Source of the DNA: Rickettsiales bacterium
GTDB taxonomy: Bacteria > Pseudomonadota > Alphaproteobacteria > Rickettsiales > UBA1997
Assembly: GCA_031287725.1 (NCBI GenBank)
Contig: JAITSP010000048.1
Location: 1 to 34,227 of the forward strand
Direction: 5' to 3'
Length of the DNA stretch: 34,227 bases
The position numbers were made by a program, and so were the translations under genes. Of this stretch, positions 18,601 through 25,900 are shown in pieces (position 1 is the first letter of the stretch; each line of letters begins with the position of its first letter). The notes below the pieces were generated by a model. The model was not told where the DNA came from, searched no databases, and saw only the letters and a program-made list of their open reading frames with translations.

Positions 18601-20350
18601 GGAAGGAAGAGAATCCTGGGAGAGAATTAGATTGATCGTAGAGGATATTAGAAATGAGTACGGAGTTAAAAATAGCCAAGGAGATAGCGAAAAGCTTCCG
18701 TACACCGAAGAGTGTGGAGTCCCTAAAGAGTTTAAGATCTCCGAAGAACTTGATGCTATTCTTGATCTTCTGGCTGCTAGCTATGGCCAGATAGATGAGG
18801 CGTCTAAAAAAAAAGTTAAAGATCTGTTCAATGGTGAGGTGTTGCGTATAGAAGCCTATAGAGATATTATTCGCAATCTAAATTCAAATAGAAATGAACT
18901 TAGTACTAAAAGAACTAGAGTTTCAGATCTAAAGCGGAAGATCTGGGGGTACAAGGGAGCACTGGATCTAGCGCAGGAGATCTGGAAGTACAAGGGAGAA
19001 GTGGAATATCTGAATTGTAAGACTTTCGATCTCTATAGTGATCTGAGAGAAAAATTTAAGGTTCAGGAGGAGAGAGAAAAAAAGAAAGAAGAGGAAGAGA
19101 GAAGAAGAAAAGAAGAGGAAGAGGTTAAAAGAATAGAGGAGGAAAAGAGAAGGGAAGAGGAGGAGAAGAGAAGGGAAGAGGAGGAGAAGAGAAAGAGAAA
19201 AGAAGAGGAAGAGCGAAGAAAGAAAGAAGAGGAGAAGAGAAGGGAAGAGGAGGAAAGAAAAAGAATAGAGGAGGAGAAGAGAAGAATAGAGGAAGAGAAG
19301 AGAAGGGAAGAAGAGGAAGAGGTTAAAAGAATAGAGGAGGAGAAGAGAAGGGAAGAGGAGGAGAAGAGAAAGAGAAAAGAAGAGGAAGAGGTTAAAAGAA
19401 TAGAGGAGGAGAAGAGAAGGAAAGAGGAGGAGAGAAGAAAGAAAGAGGAGGAGAAGAGAAGGGAAGAAGAGGAAGAGAGAAGAAGGAAAGAAGAGGAAGA
19501 GGTTAAAAGAATAGAGGAGGAGAAGAGAAAGAGAAAAGAAGAGGAAGAGCGAAGAAAGAAAGAAGAGGAAGAGGTTAAAAGAATAGAGGAGGAAAAGAGA
19601 AAGAGAAAAGAAGAGGAAGAGCGAAGAAAGAAAGAGGAGGAAGAGCGAAGAAAGAAAGAGGAGGAAGAGCGAAGAAAGAAAGAAGAGGAAGAGGTTAAAA
19701 GAATAGAGGAGGAGAAGAGAAGAATAGAGGAGAAGAAGAGAAGAATAGAGGAGGAGAAGAGAAGAATAGAGGAGGAGAAGAGAAAAAGAATAGAGGAGGA
19801 GAAGAGAAGGAAAGAGGAAGAGAAGAGAAAGAGAAAAGAAAAGGAAGAGGTTAAAAAGTTGGAAGAAGAGGTTAAAAAATTAGAGGAAGAGGTTAAAAAA
19901 TTAGAGGAAGAGGCTGAAAAATTAGAAAAAAATATAGAATCCCTAGAAAAACGGCGGAAAGATTATGATGAGAAAACGAAAAGAAATAAGGAGGAAACCA
20001 AAAAGCTGATCGATAAGGCTTTGAAGTTGAAAAAAACAATGGAGGAGGATGAAGAAAAAAGAAACAAGGAAAGAGAGGAGAGAAAAAAGAAAGAGAAGGA
20101 AATAAAAAGAATAGAAGAGGAGAAGAGAAGGAAAGAAGAGGAAGAGAGAAAGAGAAAAGAAGAGGAGAAGAGAAGAACGGTAGAGGAGGCTAGATACGCT
20201 GGACCAAGGGGAATGGTGGCCCGGGTAAAACACTGGGCGCTCTCTCTGTACCGCCTTACACTTCGTCTATTCTGTCTAAACTGCCTCTCCGCCAACGGAG
20301 AGGTCGGGAGGACTCTGGAGCCGAAGGAGGGCCGCGAGAAAAAACACTAG
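15668..20350 (+). CDS. Hanks-type Ser/Thr protein kinase with two degenerate kinase-like lobes and long coiled coil
   Basis: This is a 1560-residue multidomain protein. Residues about 24-275 are an intact eukaryotic-like kinase: glycine loop GKGGFG 31-36, ATP-binding K53, catalytic HRDIKLNN with D150, K152 and N155, and DFG 182-184. Residues about 330-570 look like a degenerate second kinase: the glycine-loop strand ends in YGGTSVY, the beta-3 lysine is replaced (FIVEE), the catalytic loop reads DGKIDLDN and DFG reads DRR, while ADIRALG (D497) is kept. Residues about 795-960 keep only C-lobe features: LLDDTGA, APE 847-849 and ADIYSAG. Residues about 1133-1503 are an Arg/Lys/Glu coiled coil. 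The tail is basic with one amphipathic hydrophobic stretch. The GTG start is preceded by AAAAAGGG. Likely a host-directed or signalling kinase; target unknown. Confidence 0.85.
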   Translation: MSDYSRMIEKIKKAFPYLFKNGEVKVVSQLGKGGFGTAYQIAAGPNSEHFVLKETNSCKDAQGEFVYLARLGNSTAPGSGGLVKYYDASSLEIKPVILMEYCNFKDMNVFRLDCVKNGEFNALMTTLESNFSNLLRALNLIHSSGLVHRDIKLNNIFLTRRTRGTAGKDEKVEEMIVMKFGDFGIMESNMLSIQDYSTSEALPEIVRDDLCDFFKMFTNALYWDNPLLNVQDELEAFNPLLAKILRAVWAAGKNLNPQLSAAGALKLLEDESKGEGMGTYYERLTLVERELEAERQKEIKKQEDLRISREKRIIDLLLKNKNSMELLSGGKDSPAAAASLVCSYGGTSVYSVEANGKKFIVEETARPCTRGSSNSTGGCDILLSPLLVLESKDNSNSSITILDGSSGLRKLYGEPNAIAESVNILLDNSNFVRVLKSLKSSALDGKIDLDNFFVDGSNSLVILDRRFKDYNRSKSDREVLEYGPEKDSKEISYAAADIRALGIAVAKLLSCCGAYGFVLDYRGEINLAPLENMGPGEEIFVKKILKQHMVAKNPSLMLTIDGLVDAIDSELDSTALELEVLDEEIGKCDAEIARLEKEGTELPPEKMRSDLNSSLECERKFINGMNRVLSNYRSKNRVGIHNSTCNDGRLQRIEHYEKFTEKYGLEDKYNLKQYGSGETCESSEERSKILRTKAAELDKKLATESKYELCPYYSSIIDDIADQLGAASKEEMDRSSRENDLRDILKEKKEEVEKKRAQRETLVARIKFFVKLRSERFPGNTVAKNGNIGSLGYGKRVKLVINNFISLLEFSRSPDPDPKNLRLLDDTGATASYQPDQWLGVGNDYRAPELLDCSDSAGSSRTADIYSAGIIMAELLCARKLEPTFYGDESRLASLLLGSFSDRSKDHLCRGSSYEVFVKDILVPLSTKGSGGVTEVYQAIDEKIQALKSSEINKLKNLLAEAGAEIDKLNGEIETLSGEGRESWERIRLIVEDIRNEYGVKNSQGDSEKLPYTEECGVPKEFKISEELDAILDLLAASYGQIDEASKKKVKDLFNGEVLRIEAYRDIIRNLNSNRNELSTKRTRVSDLKRKIWGYKGALDLAQEIWKYKGEVEYLNCKTFDLYSDLREKFKVQEEREKKKEEEERRRKEEEEVKRIEEEKRREEEEKRREEEEKRKRKEEEERRKKEEEKRREEEERKRIEEEKRRIEEEKRREEEEEVKRIEEEKRREEEEKRKRKEEEEVKRIEEEKRRKEEERRKKEEEKRREEEEERRRKEEEEVKRIEEEKRKRKEEEERRKKEEEEVKRIEEEKRKRKEEEERRKKEEEERRKKEEEERRKKEEEEVKRIEEEKRRIEEKKRRIEEEKRRIEEEKRKRIEEEKRRKEEEKRKRKEKEEVKKLEEEVKKLEEEVKKLEEEAEKLEKNIESLEKRRKDYDEKTKRNKEETKKLIDKALKLKKTMEEDEEKRNKEREERKKKEKEIKRIEEEKRRKEEEERKRKEEEKRRTVEEARYAGPRGMVARVKHWALSLYRLTLRLFCLNCLSANGEVGRTLEPKEGREKKH
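19065..20177 (+). repeat. Purine-rich coding repeat array
   Basis: Within the kinase gene, over 1.1 kb of the plus strand is nearly all A and G, with only scattered T and C. Short units such as GAGGTTAAAAGAATAGAGGAGG recur many times at irregular spacing and encode (K/R)-(R/K)-(K/R)-EEEE-type coiled coil. The array is prone to slippage and may adopt triplex structure. Confidence 0.9.
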
Positions 20351-20356
20351 TAATCT

Positions 20357-20399
20357 TCTCTGGATCCGGGATCCACCAGAGAGCCGGAAAATATTTTTT
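20357..20399 (+). terminator. Candidate terminator after the kinase gene
   Basis: TCTCTGG (20357-20363) pairs with CCAGAGA (20376-20382), with GGATC/GATCC able to extend the stem internally. A run of six T ends at 20399, about 12 bases beyond the stem. It begins six bases after the TAG stop. The distance to the T-run is longer than ideal. Confidence 0.5.
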
Positions 20400-20470
20400 A
20401 GTGTGACCATCTGGAGCTGGCCGAGCAGTGTAGATCTCGATAGATTGGAGAATTGTGGGAAAAATTGCCG

Positions 20471-20498
20471 TTGATTATTATGAGAGGCGCCCTAGTAT
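20471..20498 (+). promoter_or_regulatory. Candidate promoter of the small Lys/Ser-rich gene
   Basis: TTGATT (20471-20476), 16 bases, TAGTAT (20493-20498). The -10 box overlaps a hairpin CCCTAG-TATCTGG-CTAGGG (20490-20508) that sits before the ribosome binding site. Confidence 0.35.
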
Positions 20499-20531
20499 CT
20501 GGCTAGGGTTAAAAAATTAGAGGAGGGTGTT

Positions 20532-20687
20532 ATGCCTAGAGAAGCTAAGAAAGAGAGTAAATCTTTCGGAAGCAGTAAGTCGGCTCCTAAGAAGAGTGTG
20601 TCTGCGTCATCTAAGAGCAACTCAGAGTTTTCTTCGAGTAGTTCAAAGGGGTCGTCGTCCGGCTGCAAGTGCTCCTGCCCAAAATAG
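20532..20687 (+). CDS. Small basic Lys/Ser-rich protein with a Cys tail
   Basis: This 51-codon gene starts at ATG 20532 with an ideal AGGAGG five bases upstream and ends in TAG. The product has about 10 Lys and more than 20 Ser, only three acidic residues, and ends GCKCSCPK, with three cysteines that could bind metal or form disulfides. There is no signal peptide or membrane segment. The composition recalls small histone-like or disordered nucleic-acid-binding proteins, but there is no diagnostic motif. It stands alone between a terminator-like hairpin and a very strong terminator, with its own promoter-like boxes, which argues that it is a real monocistronic gene. I do not know its function. 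Longer frames in other phases over this region lack such a start signal. Confidence 0.65.
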   Translation: MPREAKKESKSFGSSKSAPKKSVSASSKSNSEFSSSSSKGSSSGCKCSCPK

Positions 20688-20720
20688 GAGTGGGTCAGCT
20701 GCCGCTCCCTCGGGGGTGTG

Positions 20721-20765
20721 CCACAGAAAACCGCCACTCCCAGGGGGAGTGGCGGTTTTCTGTGG
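20721..20765. terminator. Strong bidirectional Rho-independent terminator
   Basis: The arms 20721-20741 and 20745-20765 are perfect reverse complements over 21 bases with a 3-base AGG loop. The GC core CCGCCACTCCC is flanked by AAAA on one side and TTTT on the other, the hallmark of a bidirectional intrinsic terminator. It lies 33 bases after the small gene's stop. Confidence 0.85.
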
Positions 20766-20777
20766 TCCTGGGAGACT

Positions 20778-20805
20778 GGGGGAGAGGGTGTGCCCTCTGG
20801 CCCCC
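20778..20805. repeat. Second GC-rich hairpin
   Basis: GAGGG-TGTG-CCCTC (20784-20797) is extended by GGGGG (20778-20782) and CCCCC (20801-20805) with a small asymmetric bulge. It lies 12 bases after the preceding terminator and has no T-run. Confidence 0.45.
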
Positions 20806-20933
20806 TATCTTCGGCAGACTGCACTCCACAGTTTCTGGATCGGCCTGCTCTACTTTCCTCCAGGAGTGTTAGGATTGTGGCGGGCAGATCCCTAGAATCA
20901 GCAATCTTTTTAGATTAGAGACCTATTGCCCTA

Positions 20934-21027
20934 TTGCAAATTAGGTTTTCCCTGGGTTTCTCTCTGCGGGAAAGCTAGGTGGCTAGTGGAGAAATATCAA
21001 AACAGTTCCAGATTTAGTTTTTTGCAA
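20934..21027 (+). repeat. Dispersed structured repeat, copy B
   Basis: This is the second copy of the element at 2799-2892, in the same orientation. Here the ends TTGCAAA (20934-20940) and TTTGCAA (21021-21027) pair perfectly, and the inner stem is TTTCTC (20957-20962) with GAGAAA (20989-20994). The pairing is kept although the bases of the arms differ from copy A, as expected for a conserved fold. It lies 62 bases before recJ. Confidence 0.6.
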
Positions 21028-21036
21028 CCCCCCCTA

Positions 21037-21064
21037 TTGCATTTTGTCTTGGATAGGTTATCCT
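21037..21064 (+). promoter_or_regulatory. Candidate recJ promoter
   Basis: TTGCAT (21037-21042), 16 bases, TATCCT (21059-21064), directly after repeat copy B. The leader would be about 20 bases without a Shine-Dalgarno sequence. Confidence 0.35.
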
Positions 21065-21089
21065 AGGATCAATACGTTATTTCCTCAAA

Positions 21090-22874
21090 ATGATATTCAG
21101 AGAGCAGGGGTCGGTGAGGGGCTACCGCTGGGGTGTGAGGGATTATGATGAAGAGCTAGCACTAGCGATATACCAGAAAAAGCGAATTCCACCCACAGTC
21201 AGTAGGTTATTAGCTATAAGGGGCGTTGGGCTAGACGGCGTCGACGACTATTTGAACCCCAGGATAAATAGGCTATTGAAAGACCCCTACCATCTGTTAG
21301 ATATGGATAGGGCCGTTGGGGCTATCTACGGGGCTATCCTCGACAAAAAAAAGATATGCATCTTCGGTGACTACGATGTGGATGGAGCCGCCGCTACCGC
21401 GCTAATGATAATATTCTTTAGAAACATCGGAGTGGAGGTGATGACCTACATACCCGACAGGAGTGAAGACGGCTATGGTCTGAGTGAACAGGCTGTAGAG
21501 AAGCTGAAGCAGCAGGCCGTAGAGTTTATCATCACTGTAGACTGTGGCGTCTCATGCTTTGAGGCTGTTGAGCTGGCAAATAGTCTGGGGATCGATGTGG
21601 TCATAACGGATCACCACATTGGATCGAAGACGCTGCCAAATGCCAAAGCTCTGGTCAACCCTAATAGGCTTGATGAGGAGTCTGAGTATAAATATTTGGC
21701 TGGCGTTGGAGTGGCCTTCATGGTCTGCATTGCACTCAATACCCATCTTAGGAATGTGGGCTACTACTCGAAAACTGGCATGGAGGAGCAAAACCTCATG
21801 TATATGCTGGACCTGGTAGCTCTGGGGACCATATGCGACGTTATGCCGCTTGTGAACATAAATAGAGCCTTCGTCAGGCGGGGACTGGAGATATTTAGGA
21901 AGAGAACTAATCTAGGCCTGTCGGTTCTGATTGAGATCATAGGCCTGACAGATGCCATCGATACATACCATCTGGGCTATGTGCTAGGTCCAAGGATAAA
22001 CGCAAGTGGCAGAGTTGGGGATGTCAGCATAAGTAATAAGCTGCTATCCTGCAGAGACAGAACCGAAGCGAAGCAGTTGGTTGAACAGCTGAACAATTTC
22101 AATCTGGAGAGACAAAATATCGAGAAGACCATACTGGACGAGGCAATAGGACAGGTTGAGGGTAATAGACTGTTTGATAACCATGTTATTTTCGTCGAGG
22201 GAGCTAACTGGCATGAGGGTGTCATAGGAATAATAGCCTCTAGAATAAAGGACCGCTATAATAGGCCGGTTTTTATTATTTCCCGCAGTAGAGAGTACGG
22301 TAAAGCCTCCTGCAGATCCGTAGACAAAACTGTAGACATTGGCTCCGTCATAATTCAAGCAAGGGAAAACAACCTACTCATAAGCGGCGGGGGTCATGCC
22401 ATGGCTGGTGGTTTTACCTTTGAGCTAGCTAAATTGCCAGCAATAAAGGAATTTGTGGAGAACGGCATGCGGGCCGGGCTCGATCTCTACTTCAGCCGGA
22501 ATGAGAAGTATGCCGATCTGGTGCTGGACATGGGATCCATAAACAAACAGCTGGTAGCAGACCTAGGACGCATCGGCCCATTTGGAAGCGGTAACCCAAG
22601 GCCAATGATAATTCTGGAGAATGTTGTGATACTTAGCGCTAAAAAATTTGGCAAGAATGGCGATCACATAAGATGCATTGTTGGGTCCAATAACATGATT
22701 AAAAATAAAAGCACGGTTGTTGCCAATATTTTTAGAATCACCGACGACCGAATCAGCAATTTACTGTTCAGTGGGAAAAATGTGAAATGCGACCTCGTAG
22801 GTAGCATCTCCACAAACCGGTGGATGAATATGGAGAATATTCAATTCAACGTGGAGGATATCATACCAAACTAG
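21090..22874 (+). CDS. recJ: Single-stranded-DNA-specific exonuclease RecJ
   Basis: RecJ is a DHH-family 5'-to-3' single-strand DNA exonuclease used in recombination and mismatch or base-excision repair. The 594-residue length is typical. Metal-binding motifs are present: FGDYDVDG with D94, D96 and D98, the VDCG block at 150-153, DHH at 174-176 and, in the DHHA1 domain, GGGHAMAGG at 433-441. All look intact. The ATG at 21090 has no visible Shine-Dalgarno sequence (TTTCCTCAAA precedes it). The gene appears to be transcribed alone, between the small Lys/Ser gene and the MORN genes. It is a housekeeping gene placed in an otherwise accessory region. Confidence 0.96.
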   Translation: MIFREQGSVRGYRWGVRDYDEELALAIYQKKRIPPTVSRLLAIRGVGLDGVDDYLNPRINRLLKDPYHLLDMDRAVGAIYGAILDKKKICIFGDYDVDGAAATALMIIFFRNIGVEVMTYIPDRSEDGYGLSEQAVEKLKQQAVEFIITVDCGVSCFEAVELANSLGIDVVITDHHIGSKTLPNAKALVNPNRLDEESEYKYLAGVGVAFMVCIALNTHLRNVGYYSKTGMEEQNLMYMLDLVALGTICDVMPLVNINRAFVRRGLEIFRKRTNLGLSVLIEIIGLTDAIDTYHLGYVLGPRINASGRVGDVSISNKLLSCRDRTEAKQLVEQLNNFNLERQNIEKTILDEAIGQVEGNRLFDNHVIFVEGANWHEGVIGIIASRIKDRYNRPVFIISRSREYGKASCRSVDKTVDIGSVIIQARENNLLISGGGHAMAGGFTFELAKLPAIKEFVENGMRAGLDLYFSRNEKYADLVLDMGSINKQLVADLGRIGPFGSGNPRPMIILENVVILSAKKFGKNGDHIRCIVGSNNMIKNKSTVVANIFRITDDRISNLLFSGKNVKCDLVGSISTNRWMNMENIQFNVEDIIPN

Positions 22875-22889
22875 CCTCTAGTGTAGAGG
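22875..22889. repeat. Perfect hairpin directly after recJ
   Basis: CCTCTA-GTG-TAGAGG begins at the first base after the recJ stop codon. A short A-rich rather than T-rich stretch follows, so termination is uncertain. Confidence 0.35.
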
Positions 22890-22925
22890 TCCAAACACAT
22901 GTGGGAAAAATAAATATTCTGGCTC

Positions 22926-22953
22926 TTGCACATTATAACCTATGTTGTATAGT
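22926..22953 (+). promoter_or_regulatory. Candidate promoter of the first MORN gene
   Basis: TTGCAC (22926-22931), 16 bases, TATAGT (22948-22953, five of six). Leader of about 28 bases ending CTGAAAAAAT before the ATG, without a Shine-Dalgarno sequence. Confidence 0.5.
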
Positions 22954-22981
22954 TGTCGGGACGAATACTTTCTGAAAAAAT

Positions 22982-25900
22982 ATGGACGAAGGAGAAGACA
23001 GTGGCCCACAGCTGGTGAGCCTAGCCATAGGCGGTATCACCTACAGAGGGTGGTTGGATAGAGGCAATAATTCCCTCTGGAGTGGAAGGTTAGGTGGGTT
23101 CCTCCCCGGAGGTAGCCCGATCTTTGACTATTACCTGGACGTAGTGGAAGGGACTCTTAGAGACAGCGCTCTAGACTGGGTGAGACTGAGGACTTCCCTG
23201 GGCAAAGCCTACGAAGGACAAATTAAGAACGGAAAGTTCGACGGCTATGGACAGCAGCACCACCCAGGTGGATACTACGAAAACGGGAAGTTTGCGGATG
23301 GCCTCTTCGTTGAGGGGCTGGCAAGAATAGCCAGCGCCGATGGCTCTGTCTATTATGGGAATTATGCTGGTGGGAAGCCCGATGGCTGGGGATTTCTGGA
23401 AGGTCCGGGTAAAGACTATCAGGTAGGGAATTTTGTAAATGGCTCTCTTTTCAAGGGGGAGGTGAGAGTAACCGACCCCGCTGATGGCTCCGTCTATGAG
23501 GGCGAGTACTCCAACAAATCACACAATGGCTATGGGAAACTTACCTATAAAAATGGCTGTTCCGTGGAGGGAGAGTTTGAGAATAGCCAAATAAGAAATG
23601 CGATCCTAGTAAAAAAGTCACCGGATGGCAGGTCAACCTTTGTCCGTATCGTCTACGACGAGAATGGAAACCCAGTGCTGAGGCGGGAACTGAGCAATCC
23701 CCCGGAGCGCATGCAAGATGGAAAATTATGCTTTGATAAACTAGAGAAACCCCCAACAGTGTTCAGCATAGCGTGGGAGAACGACGGGGATGGCGAGCTC
23801 GGGAAGAAAACTGCGGTGATAAACTTCAGCGACGGCAGCAGCTATAGAGGAGGATATGAAAATGAGAAGTTTGAGGGATATGGGACGCTGAAGGACCGAG
23901 ATGGTAATATAGTCAGACAGGGAATCTTTGAAAATGGTGGATTAAAAGAAGGGCAAACTATAACTGATAGCTTCGATGGGCCAACCTACAGAGGGTATAT
24001 TGAGGCTAGAGTTCCCAACGGAAAGGGAAGGATAGACAGTCCGAACGGAGACTACTGGGATGGGAATTTTGTGTTGGGCTCCTTCTCTGAAGGAAATGTG
24101 AGAATAACCGACTCCCTTGATGGCTCCGTCTATGAGGGGGGTCGGAAAAATGGAGGGCGAGAGGGTTATGGGAAAGTCGTCGACAGTCTAGGTAACACCT
24201 ACAGAGGGGATTGGAAAAGTGGACGTACCAATGGCTGGGGATGGCTGAGAGCTCCGGGCGGAGACTACTGGAGGGGGAAGTTTGCGAACGGCTCCTTCTC
24301 TGAAGGAAAGGTAAGAATAACCAACTCCGGTGGCGATGTCTATGAGGGGAAATACTTCGGCGGAAAGTACGAAGGCTATGGAAAACTTACCCATTCAAAT
24401 GGCTGTTCCGCAGAGGGAGAGTTCAAGGATGGCAAAGCGAGGAATGTGGTCCTGGAAAAAAAGTCACCGACTGGCAGGTCAACCTTTGTCTATGTCGTCT
24501 ACGATGACTGTGGAAACCTAGTGCTGAGACAGGAGCTAAAAACAAGACCGAACTATAGGAATGGGAAGCTAGACTTCAGTGGCCTGGACAAACTGGAGGA
24601 TCCGTCGATGGAGGTGCCCGATAGGCATAGAAAGATGCGGGGATCCAAAAATGACAAAAAGAAGATAACCTATGGAGATGGCAGTGTATACATTGGTAAG
24701 GTTGATGCAAATGGCAAGCCCGATGGCAAAGGTACATGGACGGGTCCTGGAGAAGAGCAAAAGGGAGGAATATTTAAAAATGGCAGGTTCATAGAGGGGG
24801 ATGTGGTAATGAAACTCAGCAACAGCATCACCTACAGAGGAGGATATAAAAATGGAAAGTTCGAAGGGGAGGGGAAACTAGCGGATGCTAATGGTGAGGT
24901 CCTCAGAGAGGGGAAGTTTGAAGGAGGTAACTTTATGGAGGGAACAGCTAGAGACCATAAAATCAATGGATCAATCTACGAAGGACCTATGAAAGATGGA
25001 GTAGCCAATGGTTATGGAAAGTTGCTCTATTCGAATGGAGAGCACCGGAAGGGGAATTTTTTGGGGGGCCTCTTTTCTTGGGATGGTGTTGTAAGGATAA
25101 ACAACCCCGATGGCTCTGTCTATGAGGGAGCCTATAGCGGTGGGAAGCCCGATGGCCAGGGACTGAAGAAAAGCCCGGGTGGAGACTACGAAAATGGGGA
25201 ATTCAAAGATGGTTCCTTTTCTGGAAATGGGAAGGTAAGGAAAACCAACCCCTCTGAGGGCTCCGTCTATGAGGGCGAGTACTCCAACAAATTACGCCAT
25301 GGCTACGGTAAAATTACCCATAAAAATGGCTGTTCCATGGAGGGAATGTTTGAGGGTGGCCTGGCGAAAGATATAGTTCTGGAGAGAAAATTGCCGAATG
25401 ACAGGTCAGAATTTAGCCACATCATCTTCGATGGGAATGGAAATGTACTGCTGAAAGAGGAGCTAAAGGGGAAACCGGCCTATAGAGATAAAAAAATAAA
25501 CTTTGGAGCTCTGAGTAAACTGAAGAAACCACCGATGGAGGTGCAACCCACCACTTTTGATGATGTAGAGGGAGGTGATGCATCCGGAGAAGTAAGGATA
25601 ACCTACGGGGATGGCAGTGTATATACGGGTGAGGTTAATGAAGATTGCAAGCCCAATGGCAATGGTGAGTGGACGGGTCCTGAAGAAGAGCTAAGGAAAG
25701 GAATATTCAAAGACGGTAAGTTTGAAAGTGGAACTGTGGTGATGAAGCTCAGCAACAGCATCACCTACAGAGGAGGATATAAAAATGGAAAGTTTGAGGA
25801 GTATGGCGAACTGGAGGATAGAGAGGGCGGATACTATAAAAAAGGAAAGTTCAGAGATAATTTATTCCTGGAGGGAAATATTAAATCCATCGATCCCAAT

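Noticed and set aside
19963-20295. Leu/Ser/Phe-rich minus-strand frames opposite the coiled coil
   Set aside because: They are the complement of the GA-rich repeat and mimic membrane proteins only because of that composition.
20527-20895. 122-codon plus-strand frame overlapping the small Lys/Ser gene
   Set aside because: It starts at a GTG inside the spacer after AGGAGG and reads through the terminator hairpin; the 51-codon frame in the other phase has the proper ATG spacing and ends before the terminator.
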